DNA of 64,000 bases from Halichoerus grypus (Eukaryota; Chordata; Mammalia; Carnivora; Phocidae), in the NCBI RefSeq assembly GCF_964656455.1, contig NC_135717.1:153687793-153751792 (forward strand), in the 5' to 3' direction. A program made the position numbers and the translations under genes. The notes below the pieces were generated by a model, which was not told where the DNA came from, did no database searches, and saw only the letters and a program-made list of their open reading frames with translations. Positions 48,301 through 56,221 of the stretch are shown here, one piece after another. Within the stretch, counting starts at the first letter, position 1. Each line of letters starts with the position of its first letter.

Positions 48301-51107
48301 AGTTGTAAAAAATAACTGATTAACACCTGCTGCATCTGGAGTAGTGAGGAAAACTTTCCCTGGAGTGGAATCTTGCCTGGCCAGAATGACTTTGCTTGGG
48401 GTAGAGCCATCGTGATTTGTCAGAATGAACTGCTTGCCTTGTGTATTATGATCAAGTGCCGTCACGATCTGGATTTTCTGGCCAGTTTGCTGCTCGGTAA
48501 CAATCTAACACAATCACGTCAAATTAGTAATCAATTCAACTTATCTTTTTTTTTTTCTCTCTTTAAGGGCACAATTTTCTCCTACCTTCAGACAAAGCTA
48601 GGAAAGCATACCATTACATATATATTCAATACAGTACACATACATACATACATACCTTTTAAACTAGCAATTCTACTCCCACAAAATCCCATCCTATAGA
48701 AAAACAAATGTGCAAATAAAGGTACAATAGTAAAAACATTTGGACCTATTTTGATTCCTTCCTTCCCCTTCCCTCCCACCTTCCATTTAGACAAATGTTT
48801 ATTGGGTGCATTCCAATTGCCAAGCACTGTTTGTTCTGGGTCCTGGAATATAGCAATAAACAAAACAAAACCTTTGTTCTCATAAAGCTTTTATTTTAGT
48901 GAGGAAAGGCAGATAAAAAACAAACAAGCAAATAATATTGTCAGATGGTATCAAGTGCTACAAAGAAAAAATCAAGCAGCGTAGAGATGGTGAGAGTCAC
49001 TGATGGAACAAAAGCCATGAGGAGATGACATTTTTGCACAGATCTGAGTGAAGTAGCAGACCAAAGCTTAGGACTAGCTAGAGGAAGTGCATCCTTTACC
49101 TGGGACACAGGGAGAAGGCCATGGGGCAGTGTTTCACACATTTGAGGCAAGAGACACTGCAAGAGAGCTATGTGAGTGAGACAGAGTGGCAGAAAGGATT
49201 ACGGTAAAAGACGGGATCTGAGCGACAGCAGGAGCCACATGGTATGGGGCTTCGTAAGGACTACAAAATCTGGATTTCCTCCTGTGTGAAATGGAGATCC
49301 ACTGGAAGGTCACAGAGCAGAGTGGCAAGATCTTTTTCAAAAAGGGTAATTCTAGATTTAGTGTGTAGACTAGCCTGTGATGTTCAAGAGAAGAATTAAG
49401 GGAGACCAGAAAGGATGCTATTGCTCACACACTGGCAATATCTGGGAATTATATATGGGCAGAGATGCTGGCAGGGGACAGGGTTATAGCCATGCTGGAG
49501 GAAAAAATGATTGGATTTGGGATATTTTATGAAGGGAAATGTGACAAGATATGCTGATGGACTAGATGTGGAATATAAGGAGAGAAGAGTCAAGGATGAC
49601 TAGCAAATTTTGCTCTGAGCAATTGGGAGGACAGGATTGCTATCTACTGAGTTGGAGGAGCCTAGGGAAGAGCAAGTTCATGAATAAAGAGAACCAGCCC
49701 AGCATTGAGGGCTTTTGTTGTTGTTGAGCAAATATTTTACAGAGTAAATTCATTAAGCCAATTTAATCCCTTGGTTCAAATTTAAAATGGCAAAGTTGGT
49801 TTGTTTCCTACTTTTTTCCATTTCCCTGAAATTATTTTCAAGATTCTTTTCTATGCAAAATTTACAACAAAGTTCTGAATTACTAATCAGTTTTTGTCTA
49901 GAGTAGAACCGTACTGATTATAGCTGCTGCCAATTTGAGTTTTCTTTGTTGACCATTATTGCCAGCATGTCTTATTTTCCTGGGTGTCCTTTTCACTGCT
50001 GTCAATTTTATTTTACATAGGTTATTTCCACCACTATCTTCCCTAACAATTTTCAATTTTACCTCTAAGATGTGAATTTGAATCAGTTTATAACAAATTT
50101 TACCATGTAAAGCTTAAGCTGTTGTAGGCTTCACTGTGGATTATTTCTATCAGTATTATTACTGTGAAGTAAACAAAATTCTAATGGCTGACAAACATTT
50201 CTTAGAGAAGAGCTTTAGGTGCATGCAACGTGTGGTAGTTCTTTGATAGCACATTCAAACTCGACAAGTGGTAGCTTTTTAAAGACTAGTTGTAATGTGA
50301 AATCAGAAACTATATCAAAATCCATTGATCTATCCTGTAATTTGAATGGATCCTTCACTTGTCAGTGATTTTGTAATATCACACTAGCCCACTGAGTGAT
50401 GTACATCTTTTATATGTCGACATGTTTCATCATACCATATCATTACATGGCAGGCAGCCCCTGGGGGAAAAAGGGCAATGAACATTTCAGTATTATTAGA
50501 AAACGGTTTTGACCTTGCTGACCCTCTGTGAAGAGTCCCCAGAAGATACTCTGAAAGCCTCTGGATTATGGTACCTCTTACTAAGGAACTGGGCATCACT
50601 GTTCCAGGTCTCATCACCCCTCCACAACTCTTTGTTAGCTGGCTTTCTTCTGCACTCCCGTAACACTCTACACAGCCATCTGTTAGAGACCTTACCACCG
50701 TATTGTGACTGTGGGATGATCTGACTATCTCCCACTAGATTTAAAGCTACCTGAAAGTTGAAAGTATCTTTTATTTCTGTACCTTCAGAACCTAGCATAT
50801 ACATTTGATTTATTTTTTAAAAGATTTTATTTGAGAGAGACAGAGAGAGCATGTGCGAGAGCACAAGTAGTGGAGAGGGAGAAGCAGGCTGCCCATCGAG
50901 CAGGGAGCCTGATGCGGGGCTCCATCCCAGGACCATGGTATCATGACCTGAGCCGAAGGCAGCCGCTTAACCGACTGAGCCACCCGGGCGCCCCTATACA
51001 TTTGATTTAAATAGGCTTGATGGATCCGCAAATGAACTGTAAATCAAACATACCTCTCCCATCTGTTGTTCAATAATTTGATGTGCAATTTCTTCTATGG
51101 TTGCCAT
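17052..51107 (-). CDS. NR2C1: NR2C1 (testicular orphan nuclear receptor TR2), complete coding region in 13 exons
   Basis: This is an orphan nuclear receptor of the NR2C group. It acts in the nucleus and, as known for the family, binds direct repeats of AGGTCA as a homodimer or with TR4 (NR2C2); TR2/TR4 is part of a repressor complex on embryonic and fetal globin genes. The coding exons, in gene order, are 51054-51107, 48274-48504, 45063-45144, 42925-43104, 41733-41880, 41544-41634, 37258-37442, 35538-35703, 29216-29337, 23621-23760, 22110-22247, 20110-20215 and 17052-17226. Every junction has GT/AG ends and compatible phase. The sum is 1818 bases, 605 codons plus TGA, close to the 603 residues I recall for human. 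The DNA-binding domain covers about residues 114-179, with zinc cysteines at 114, 117, 131, 134, 150, 156, 166 and 169 and P-box CEGCKG. The ligand-binding domain fills roughly residues 345-605. The ATG has a good context (A at -3, G at +4) and an in-frame TAG two codons upstream. No frameshift or premature stop is seen. Confidence 0.97.
17504..17725 (-). mobile_element. SINEC, NR2C1 intron 13
   Basis: Full element in the gene sense; target copies begin accatggaacta. Confidence 0.92.
17830..18070 (+). repeat. MIR
   Basis: gaccactgggttcaaatctt, then cacttactcctggtctctct. Confidence 0.65.
18132..18335 (-). mobile_element. SINEC, NR2C1 intron 13
   Basis: Full element; target copies aaagttaatttatta. 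Confidence 0.93.
18661..18862 (-). mobile_element. SINEC, NR2C1 intron 13
   Basis: Full element in the gene sense. Confidence 0.92.
19180..19400 (-). repeat. MIR
   Basis: cattttacagacaaagaaac, gagtaacttgcccacggtca. Confidence 0.75.
19569..19780 (+). mobile_element. SINEC, NR2C1 intron 13, antisense to the gene
   Basis: Full element with target copies taaaatcctttattt. Confidence 0.93.
19800..19965 (+). repeat. MIR
   Basis: gaccctgagcaagttattta and acctctctctgctcaa. Confidence 0.7.
20110..20215 (-). CDS. NR2C1: NR2C1 exon 13: ligand-binding domain, residues 513-548
   Basis: The acceptor is TTTCAG|AT and the donor TACAG|GTATCT. It encodes [20 protein letters not shown] through TYPDDTY. Confidence 0.96.
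20416..20621 (-). mobile_element. SINEC, NR2C1 intron 12
   Basis: Full element about 200 bp upstream of exon 13; target copies tactttaaaccct/tactttaaccctc. Confidence 0.92.
21600..22080 (-). mobile_element. Old L1 3' end fragment, NR2C1 intron 12
   Basis: Antisense L1M-type sequence: gagctgtgcaaccatcatta, cccttagtccctggtagccac-like text and tcatttgttgatggacactt. Confidence 0.65.
22110..22247 (-). CDS. NR2C1: NR2C1 exon 12: ligand-binding domain, residues 467-513
   Basis: The acceptor is ATTAAAG|AT, an A-rich tract that is weak by consensus; the donor is CCAG|GTACAT. It encodes [18 protein letters not shown] and [16 protein letters not shown]. Confidence 0.95.
23621..23760 (-). CDS. NR2C1: NR2C1 exon 11: ligand-binding domain, residues 420-467
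   Basis: The acceptor is AATAG|GCAAG and the donor CAGG|GTAAGG. It encodes [17 protein letters not shown] and the following helix. The poly(A) end of a SINEC with an embedded 5S rRNA piece lies 66 bases upstream in intron 10. Confidence 0.96.
23826..24057 (-). mobile_element. SINEC interrupted by a 5S rRNA fragment, NR2C1 intron 10
   Basis: The poly(A) end is at 23826 and the tRNA-like head at 24057. The copy is diverged. It has an extra 54 bp: a 5S rRNA piece plus a second copy of a 15-bp SINEC stretch. It is in the same sense as NR2C1 and ends 66 bp above exon 11. Confidence 0.9.
23982..24020 (-). repeat. 5S rRNA fragment (nt 1-39) inserted in a SINEC
   Basis: On the minus strand this reads as the first 39 nucleotides of vertebrate 5S rRNA, from G1 through the GATCTCGTC segment, with one difference (C6 to T, a CpG transition). 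Perfect 15-bp direct repeats, ggcagatgcttaaca, flank it at 23967-23981 and 24021-24035. It lacks the rest of the 5S gene, including the internal promoter, so it is not a 5S gene. It looks like a tailless retro-insertion or a template-switch product. Confidence 0.9.
24380..24690 (+). repeat. L2 fragment
   Basis: tatgccaggcactattcaag and ggccagcctgaggggctgac. Confidence 0.65.
24890..25440 (+). mobile_element. Old L1 fragment, NR2C1 intron 10
   Basis: L1M-type text: cttagctattccacttgtaa, gaacccaaatgtctactaat and similar. Confidence 0.6.
26030..26200 (-). repeat. MIR
   Basis: gtagaaatagagcctagtta, aatttgaacccaggtgttca. Confidence 0.65.
26777..26975 (-). mobile_element. SINEC, NR2C1 intron 10
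   Basis: Full element with perfect 16-bp target copies aataaagctggtttta. Confidence 0.94.
28261..28394 (-). mobile_element. SINEC, short form, NR2C1 intron 10
   Basis: tRNA-like region and tail, without the long middle. Confidence 0.9.
29216..29337 (-). CDS. NR2C1: NR2C1 exon 10: ligand-binding domain, residues 380-420
   Basis: The acceptor is CACTAG|CTC and the donor TTAGG|GTAAGT. It encodes [19 protein letters not shown] and a [11 protein letters not shown] helix, the receptor signature around helix 3. Confidence 0.95.
30100..30480 (+). mobile_element. Old L1 fragment with microsatellite, NR2C1 intron 9
   Basis: L1M-type text (tagagtactttgtaggcatt, cactggctacctcaggggta) surrounds the (GA)n(GT)n repeat. 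Confidence 0.5.
30281..30341. repeat. Compound microsatellite (GA)n(GT)n
   Basis: About 30 bases of GA repeat run directly into about 30 bases of GT repeat, inside old L1-like sequence in NR2C1 intron 9. Confidence 0.95.
30650..30850 (-). mobile_element. SINEC, NR2C1 intron 9
   Basis: Full element with target copies tgagaagaatat. Confidence 0.93.
30871..30993 (-). mobile_element. Old short SINEC, NR2C1 intron 9
   Basis: Diverged short form directly next to the SINEC at 30650-30850. Confidence 0.82.
31783..31918 (-). mobile_element. Short SINEC, NR2C1 intron 9
   Basis: Poly-T and antisense tRNA-like part ending aagccacccaggtgcccc. Confidence 0.88.
32128..32231 (-). mobile_element. Old short SINEC, NR2C1 intron 9
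   Basis: Diverged short form ending ctgagccagccaggtgcccc. Confidence 0.8.
32322..32526 (+). mobile_element. SINEC with (AAAT)n tail, NR2C1 intron 9, antisense to the gene
   Basis: Full element; target copies agaaagggct. Confidence 0.92.
32540..33090 (+). repeat. L2-like fragment split by a SINEC
   Basis: L2 text (gagtaacataactggcctga, then aaacatcactctgttaccgc) is broken by the SINEC at 32681. Confidence 0.6.
32681..32878 (-). mobile_element. SINEC inside L2, NR2C1 intron 9
   Basis: Full element; target copies ataactggcctgatttt/ataactgggctgatttt. Confidence 0.93.
33142..33348 (-). mobile_element. SINEC, NR2C1 intron 9
   Basis: Full element; target copies aggactatggttt. Confidence 0.93.
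33350..35537. other. NR2C1 intron 9, 3' part before exon 9 boundary region
   Basis: The longest repeat-poor stretch inside the gene (2.2 kb). By the exon model it lies between exon 10 and exon 9, on the exon 9 side. No additional exon, RNA gene or young repeat was seen. Confidence 0.5.
35538..35703 (-). CDS. NR2C1: NR2C1 exon 9: start of the ligand-binding domain side, residues 324-379
   Basis: The acceptor is AATAG|G and the donor TTCAGG|GTATTT, ending at phase 0. It encodes [13 protein letters not shown] through SDSHVAFR. Confidence 0.95.
36575..36985 (+). mobile_element. Truncated L1 3' UTR with double poly(A), NR2C1 intron 8
   Basis: Only 3' UTR is present, ending in A9, then about 14 bases, then a second A-run. 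A 17-bp perfect target duplication, taaatacacagaagata, lies at 36558-36574 and 36986-37002. It is antisense to NR2C1. Confidence 0.85.
37258..37442 (-). CDS. NR2C1: NR2C1 exon 8: hinge, residues 263-324
   Basis: The acceptor is a long poly-T tract then AAG|GCT; the donor is TCAAG|GTAAGG. It encodes the [16 protein letters not shown] segment and an acidic Ser/Asn-rich stretch ending NGDVS, with the next Arg split across the junction. Confidence 0.95.
37980..38172 (-). mobile_element. SINEC, NR2C1 intron 7
   Basis: Full element; target copies aagataatgg. Confidence 0.92.
38770..38975 (-). repeat. MIR
   Basis: atcctcataacaaccctgtg, gtgctcttaaccactgttcc. Confidence 0.7.
39380..40300 (-). repeat. 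MIR, ended by an L1 insertion
   Basis: gaagcactgagaggtcaaat and taacttgcccaaggttatat; the L1 at 39517-40268 sits at its end. Confidence 0.7.
39517..40268 (+). mobile_element. Truncated L1 (ORF2 end plus 3' UTR), NR2C1 intron 7
   Basis: It encodes a broken ORF2 C-terminus ([14 protein letters not shown]) and a full 3' UTR. The target duplication aagagtgcctt lies at 39506-39516 and 40269-40279. It splits an antisense MIR. Confidence 0.85.
40708..40893 (+). mobile_element. SINEC, NR2C1 intron 7, antisense to the gene
   Basis: Head variant with ggtggtgcag; target copies gaattttgcactt. Confidence 0.92.
41035..41390 (+). mobile_element. Probable solo LTR, NR2C1 intron 7
   Basis: It has CCAAT motifs (41136, 41225), an AATAAA at about 41334 close to the end, and a TTAGCTGTCATTTGACA end. 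There is no coding sequence. The family was not identified. Confidence 0.45.
41494..41525. repeat. Perfect 14-bp inverted repeat with 4-base loop, NR2C1 intron 7
   Basis: Arms 41494-41507 (atttaaagcttaaa) and 41512-41525 are exact reverse complements around AAAA. On the minus-strand pre-mRNA the hairpin covers intron positions +18 to +49 after exon 7. Confidence 0.85.
41544..41634 (-). CDS. NR2C1: NR2C1 exon 7: hinge, residues 232-262
   Basis: The acceptor is TTACAG|G and the donor AAG|GTGTGT. The 91-base exon encodes [12 protein letters not shown] and ends with the TPDK motif. A perfect hairpin-forming inverted repeat lies 18 bases past its donor. Confidence 0.94.
41733..41880 (-). CDS. NR2C1: NR2C1 exon 6: C-terminal extension and hinge, residues 183-232
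   Basis: The acceptor is TTTGTAG|CT and the donor CACG|GTATAG. It encodes the [12 protein letters not shown] segment after the zinc fingers, then a Ser/Thr-rich hinge. The intron to exon 7 is only 98 bases. Confidence 0.95.
42400..42650 (+). repeat. MIR
   Basis: gatccaagttctgccactta, tgtgaccttgggcaagttac. Confidence 0.8.
42925..43104 (-). CDS. NR2C1: NR2C1 exon 5: most of the two zinc fingers, residues 123-183
   Basis: The acceptor is CTCTAG|GG and the donor GACT|GTATGT. It encodes RHYGAV, P-box CEGCKGFF and both cysteine pairs of finger 2, then the CQYCRLQRC segment. All eight zinc-binding cysteines of exons 4 and 5 are present. A young same-sense SINEC lies about 180 bp upstream in intron 4 (43286-43488). 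Confidence 0.97.
43286..43488 (-). mobile_element. Young SINEC, NR2C1 intron 4
   Basis: Near-consensus sequence, 16-base poly-T, and a perfect 17-bp target duplication aaacaaccatattcttt (43269-43285, 43489-43505). It lies 180 bp upstream of the zinc-finger exon. Confidence 0.95.
43740..43916 (-). mobile_element. SINEC, NR2C1 intron 4
   Basis: Diverged antisense copy; target copies ctatagta. Confidence 0.85.
44401..44606 (+). mobile_element. SINEC, first of a tandem pair, NR2C1 intron 4
   Basis: Full element; target copies aaaagcagaactctt on both sides (44386-44400, 44608-44622). Confidence 0.94.
44624..44807 (+). mobile_element. SINEC, second of a tandem pair, NR2C1 intron 4
   Basis: A more diverged element just after the first. 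Its right flank aaagcaaaactgttt is a third copy of the same target. Confidence 0.9.
45063..45144 (-). CDS. NR2C1: NR2C1 exon 4: start of the DNA-binding domain, residues 96-123
   Basis: The acceptor is TTTAG|CTC and the donor TCAG|GTAACA. It carries the first cysteine pair (CVVCGDKAS) of zinc finger 1. The Gly codon that ends the exon is split with exon 5. Confidence 0.95.
45665..45800 (+). repeat. MIR
   Basis: ggctgcagagtctgataaac, ggccttgggcaaattacaaa. Confidence 0.55.
46215..46340 (-). repeat. MIR
   Basis: gagagattaagggacttgcc. Confidence 0.5.
46435..46632 (-). mobile_element. SINEC, NR2C1 intron 3
   Basis: Full element; target copies gaaacagaaatttt. Confidence 0.94.
46750..47215 (+). 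mobile_element. Old L1 3' UTR, NR2C1 intron 3
   Basis: Typical text: acaaggaaagtctgagaaac, ctaaggagacatgatgacta, ataaaactgttctaaaaaat. A 64-codon frame across it is not a gene. Confidence 0.65.
47640..48052 (+). mobile_element. Possible ancient ERVL-type LTR fragment
   Basis: The end (taccctttataaaacccc, cttcctgggcaaactaatcag, caactaagaacc) resembles LTR ends of old ERVL families. It lies 220 bp below exon 3. Confidence 0.35.
48274..48504 (-). CDS. NR2C1: NR2C1 exon 3: N-terminal activation region, residues 19-95
   Basis: The acceptor is GTTAG|ATT and the donor CAG|GTAAAT; 231 bases, phase 0 to 0. It encodes a Q/T/S-rich segment with two related FLTTPD/FFTTPD stretches, typical of the unstructured N-terminus of TR2. 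The exon is a multiple of three, so skipping it would keep the frame. Confidence 0.95.
48785..49730 (+). repeat. L2 fragment, NR2C1 intron 2
   Basis: gccaagcactgtttgttctg, agcaataaacaaaacaaaac, gaccagaaaggatgctattg: nearly 1 kb of L2 3' sequence. Confidence 0.75.
49740..50480. other. NR2C1 intron 2, no feature seen
   Basis: AT-rich unique sequence. Confidence 0.5.
50480..51030 (+). repeat. L2 3' end, split by a SINEC
   Basis: The run from tatctcccactagatttaaa to tttaaataggcttgatggat resembles an L2 tail, broken at 50813-50994. Confidence 0.45.
50813..50994 (-). mobile_element. SINEC, NR2C1 intron 2
   Basis: About 60 bp downstream of exon 2; target copies tatacatttgattta. It splits an L2 end. 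Confidence 0.94.
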
Positions 51108-51127
51108 GTTCTAATTGCCAAAATGTC
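51054..51127 (-). CDS. NR2C1: NR2C1 exon 2: start codon and residues 1-18
   Basis: The acceptor is TTCTGGCAG at 51128-51129. About 20 bases of 5' UTR follow, then ATG at 51107-51105. The encoded start is [10 protein letters not shown] and the exon ends GAG before donor GTATGT at phase 0. An in-frame TAG two codons above the ATG fixes the start. Confidence 0.94.
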
Positions 51128-52003
51128 CTGCCAGAATAAAAAGATGCCCTTTCACAATTGTACTCATAAAACATATATACTGAAGAATTTACAAATGAAA
51201 TCACATGATAGCTAAGATTTATTTCAAAATAATCCAGTTGAGGTGGGTGGGGGAAGGACAGAATAAACAAAACAAGACTGGCCATGCACTGACAATTATT
51301 GAAAACTGATGAAGTTTATAGAGGGGTTCATGAAATTATTCTTTTATATATTTTGAAAATATCTATTTACTTGACACACTCTTTTATAAATATACTGTAA
51401 AAACTGACAAAAGAATTGCATTTGTTCAGAAGGAAAGAAGATTTCTCCAGAATTATGTGACTGTTCATTAGTGGCAGTTTCTTAAATATTAAGGTTAATT
51501 TGCATTTAAGGTAAAACTTTCTCCAAATGGACTTGAGAGACTGAAAGATTAATGCATTGACTTTGACTTTTGCTTTTTCTATCAGACAAGAACACAAAAA
51601 TTATTTCTGACTTTGTCACATTATATAATACCTGTCATAAATTCACTTTGGTTGTACTAAAAGCAATGCTCAATATTTAGCTTTATTCAACTATTTCTCA
51701 CTAGATTGAAAAGCAGTGGCTTCATCCTCTCTGGAACCAACTGAGGAAACAGAGCTGCTCCCTCGGCCTGTGTCCTCTGGGCCTCCACCCCCATGAATTG
51801 CAGGGAAGGCAGTAAGATTTCTGAGAATTTTATATCAGCAGAAACGTTGCCAGCTTGGAATGAAGGGGACACAGATGGGATGAAATGAAGAAAAATTTTC
51901 GGACTTGTGTGATTCTTCTAGATGGGCCAGTAGAGCTATTCAGTTTCAAACATCTGTTATCCTTCAAGGAAAGGGGAGAAAGATTCAAAGATGGGTCAGA
52001 GGC

Positions 52004-52027
52004 CCGACTAAGCCACCCAGGTGCCCC
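52004..52027 (-). mobile_element. SINEC stub (tRNA-like end only)
   Basis: ccgactaagccacccaggtg and four further bases remain of an older SINEC, directly before the next one. Confidence 0.7.
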
Positions 52028-52028
52028 C

Positions 52029-52232
52029 TTATTATTAAGATTTATTTATTATTTGAGAGAGAGAGTGCCCATGTGTGGAGAGAGGGGCAGAGGGAGAGAA
52101 TCTTCAAGCAGGCTCCCTGCTGAGCACTGAGCATGAAGCACCAAGCAGAGCTCGATCCCACAACCCATGAGATCATGACCTGAGCTGAAACCAGTGTCCG
52201 ACACCCAACCAACTGAGCCACCCAGGCGCCCC
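52029..52232 (-). mobile_element. SINEC, NR2C1 intron 1
   Basis: Full antisense element. Confidence 0.92.
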
Positions 52233-52496
52233 TAATGTTTATTATTTCTATCAACATTCTGTTCACGAAGCTATCTGTGTATCTCTTAAGAGAACAGCTC
52301 TTCTACAGTTCTCTTTTCTTTCTGAACCCTCACCAGAATTGCCTTTGGCATCCATATTTCTACCAACAATCTCTTCAAGGCAATCCAGGCTTTCTCTAGC
52401 ATGCATCTCAAAACTCTTCCAGCCTCTATCCATTTCCCAGTTCTAAATTTTTAGGCATTTGTTACAGCAGCACCCTACTTCCCAGTACCACAATCT

Positions 52497-53085
52497 ATAT
52501 TGGTTTGCTAGGGCTGACATAACAAAGCCTAACAGGACTACTTCTGGCTGGGTAGTTCAAACAACAAAAATTAATTTTCTCACGGGGGCGCCTGGTTGGC
52601 TCAGTCAGTTGAGCAACTGACTCTTGGTTTCTGCTCAGGTCATGATCTCAGGGTCATGAGATCAAACACCATGCTCAGCTCAAGAGTCTCCTGAAGATTC
52701 TTTCCCTCTACCCCTCTCCCCTCCCCGAGCTTGCATGAGCTCTCTAAATAAATTTTTAAAAAATTAATTTTCTCACAATTCTGGAGGCTAGAACTCTGAG
52801 ACAAGCTGTCAAATAGGGATGGTTTCTGAGACCTATGTCCTTGGCTTTTAGATGGCTGTCTTCTCTTTGTCTCTTCACATGTCTTCCCTCTGTGCCTGTG
52901 TTGTAATCTCTTTTAATAGGGATAACAGTCACATTGGATTGGGGCCTACCCTAATGACCTCATTTTAACTCAGTTATCTCTTTAAAGGCCTCATGGCCTT
53001 TAAATACAGTCACATTCTGAGGTACTGGGGGCCAGGACTTCAATATGAATTCTGGGGGGGGGGGGCAGCCCATAACACTTAGGCA
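52497..53085 (-). mobile_element. ERVL-MaLR LTR (MLT1/MST type), split by a SINEC
   Basis: The antisense LTR begins ggtttgctagggctgacata and ends agcccataaca. It is broken at 52584-52758 by a SINEC. It contains a 12-G homopolymer at 53054-53065. Confidence 0.75.
52584..52758 (+). mobile_element. SINEC inside a MaLR LTR, NR2C1 intron 1
   Basis: Target copies aaaaattaattttctcac. Confidence 0.93.
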
Positions 53086-53129
53086 CAAATCTAATAGGAA
53101 ACACGCATGATATATGTAAGGAAAGCTTT

Positions 53130-53310
53130 AAAATGTTACCTAGAGAGAAGAAAAACTAGCTGAAAGAACACCAAAGAAAATGATTATAGTGACTACCTCC
53201 AGGGAGAACTGGAAATTTTGGAACAGGGGTAGAATGCAGACTTATTTTTCATGGAATAAGTGTCTGTTTCTTCTAAATTTTACCTACAAGTATTAACATA
53301 CACAAAAAAT
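53130..53310 (+). mobile_element. Old L1 fragment
   Basis: L1M-type text, for example gactacctccagggagaact. Confidence 0.4.
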
Positions 53311-53934
53311 TAATTTTAAGTAGAAAACAAAAAGCCAGTTTAAAGGAATCTTTTCCAGAAATCCTAAAATCAACACAGTGTTATCAGCACATCAGACCCA
53401 AAGAAGTTACTTCATAATGAAAACTTTGGCAGATAAACTATTTATATATATTATAGTTTGACTACTTAAGTGTATGAATAGAAAGGACTAAAGTCAAATC
53501 TCAGTGCTATTATATGAGCAAACAGTTACACTAAATCAACTATCATTTTAGCCAAAGAAACCAAAGAGTATTAGGGTATTATGTGTGATGCACCTATGTG
53601 CATGGTACACATATATGAATGCATAGGTTCATGCTTAATTGTATACTTTGTCATCAGCAATGCTACAGGTAATACAATGTTAAAGGATTTGAATGTTAAT
53701 ATTCTTGGAATAGTATTCTTAAGTACTGAATTCAGGGATATTCTGATTTTTTTTTTTTTTTTTTGCTTCTGAAGAAAAGAGCAGGAAATGATACTGGATT
53801 CCTAACTTCTGGAGTTACAAACTCTAAGCTTAGAGAATCTGACAAAAGCTATACACCCTCTTCAGAAAAACGTACACATGCATGTATTTGGTAGATTCCA
53901 TTTTGTGATCCAATACATCAATTTTCTACTTCTT

Positions 53935-54104
53935 CCTATTTATTTTTGGAGGGAAAGGGGCACAGGGAGAGGTAAAGAAAATCTTAAGTAGGCTCCATGC
54001 CCAGCACAGAGCCCAATGTGGAGCTCGATCTCACAACCCTGAGATTATGACCTGAGCTAAAATCAAGAGTTGAATGCTTAACTGACTGAGCCACCCAGGT
54101 GCCT
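53935..54104 (-). mobile_element. SINEC, NR2C1 intron 1
   Basis: Diverged antisense copy; target copies tttctacttctt. Confidence 0.88.
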
Positions 54105-54685
54105 CTTTCTACTTCTTTGTATATAAACTTTCCGCATTACTGCAGTAGTCTAGAGCCCTTATCTCATATTGTTTTATAGATCCATATAATCCAAACTGAT
54201 TAGCAAACCAATGCTTAGGGAAATTTTTTGAAATACTTACCTCAATGAGCATATACCTAAATTTGTATTGAGTGAAACAAATGAGAGGAATTTAGGGAAT
54301 AGATTTGACCAGAAAGGTGGACTAAGAATAATTTTTCCCCTTTGGACCCCTCTCCAACCAAACATAGATATGTACGGTGCATACGTTGCAATATGAAACT
54401 ACTTACCTATCCTACTTGTAAAGCCTGGTATGTGTCTGTAAAGCCAGCTTATTAACTTAAGATTCGAGTCTAGAAAGGCACAGACACAATGATATAAAGT
54501 CAAATCTGTAATCTCATTTTCATTATTACTTATTTTTCTCATTAAACTATCAAGGAATACAATACATCTTTATGTGTAAATAAATCCACAAAATAATTCA
54601 AATACATCATATAATCTTGTTCATTAAAATTTTTTTCCACCATTTGCAAAAAAGAGGCAGACTATCTAAATTAATCACAAATTAT

Positions 54686-54880
54686 GGGGTGCCTGGGCAG
54701 CTCAGTTGGTTAAGCATCAGACTCTTGATTTTGGCTCAGGTCATGATCTCATGATTGTGAGATGGAGCCCTGTGTCGGCTCACACTGGGCATGGAGCCTG
54801 CTTAAGACTCTCTCTCTCTCCCTCTGCCTGCCCCCCTCCCTCGTGTGCTCTCTCTCACTCTAAAACAATAAATAAATAAA
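54686..54880 (+). mobile_element. SINEC, NR2C1 intron 1
   Basis: Full element; target copies near acaaatt. Confidence 0.92.
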
Positions 54881-54889
54881 TTACAAATT

Positions 54890-56215
54890 GTATCCAAATG
54901 TATTAAGTTTTACTAAAATTTAGAAATTCCCAGAGGATAGGATTATTCACTCTGATAAATGAAAGTATTTGCAAGGGGGAAATGTTAAAAATGAGTAAGA
55001 ATGAAGTAGGTATTTGGCATAAAATTAGGCATTTATGATAATGCATTTAGTCACTTTGGTTGTGCTAAAAGCTCAACTACGGCTAGTTTAAGCAAAAAGG
55101 CAGGGGGTGGGGGAAACAAGATACACACAGCTAGGACCCAAGCAGAGCTGACCTTGGGAAAAACTGGAGCTTGGGTTTGTGATGCTGTCAGGAATCTCCT
55201 TATCTCTATGTTCTTTTATTATCTCTATTCTATTATTTTTATTATCTCTATTCTCACCTATGTGGCTTATTTTCTACTTTGTAGTAAAGCACCAGGAAAG
55301 GAAAAGCAGTCTTCTCTAATCACAATTTTAAAATTTGGTTAATAGATTCTGATTGGCCAGCTTAGGTTATGTGCTTATCTCTGGAATTAATCACTGTAGG
55401 CAGGCTAGGAAGAGGGAAAGGAAGGATTGGCAACTTCCACTTTTGGAAGGTCTATTTACCAAAAGATGGGAGACTAGCATAGACATGGCTATTGATAACA
55501 ATCATCATGAGCCAGGCAACCACTTCAATTTGTTTCTACTATTGGTACACAGAATTCTTCAATCAGAAGTCCACTGAACACTAAGCTGCTCAAAAACCTT
55601 ACTTCAGCATTGATTCTAATTTTCTGTTGTCAGTTGGAGAAATCCCCCCCAAAAAAGAAGGGTAAAAAACGCTTATACTTATAAAATATTCTATCAAGAG
55701 TTCTCCTTTTGGCTACTTCCAGATCAAAGTCCTTCTAATTTCTTGCTCTGTGAGTTTAGTAAAAGACAAATTTAGTTTTATAGCCATATTGTTTTAAAAC
55801 AACCTCCACAGTTTCTAGAGAATTCACAAAATAAATTAATTTTGAATTTTTTCTAAACATAACAAAACTTTTTTGTTTTGTTTTAAGATGATAAAAAGGC
55901 ATAAGGAGTGAGGGCAAGGCAGCTTTTAATCCTCCATATTAAAAACTTGAGGCCTGGAGCCTTAAGGACTGGAAGCCGTTAGAGTTTCTCATGAAACAAA
56001 AAGATATTAGGCATTATCAATTACCCTGATATATTGATAAACAGAATCTTTCTGATGAGGAGATACTACTGACATTAGAGAAGAATCAAATTAGTTTTGG
56101 GTTACCAGTCCAGATTTTATTCCCAGCTTTCAAGTTAAAAATGAGGAAGCTCATGAAGTGGAATTCAGTAACAGGGTAAAGAGATACAGTCTTGATGCTT
56201 TCTACAGAAAATTAA
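54890..56215. other. NR2C1 intron 1, old unassigned sequence
   Basis: 55340-55420 (gattggccagcttaggttat, tctggaattaatcactgtag) looks repeat-derived, but I could not name the family. No exon seen. Confidence 0.4.
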
Positions 56216-56221
56216 ATTTAT

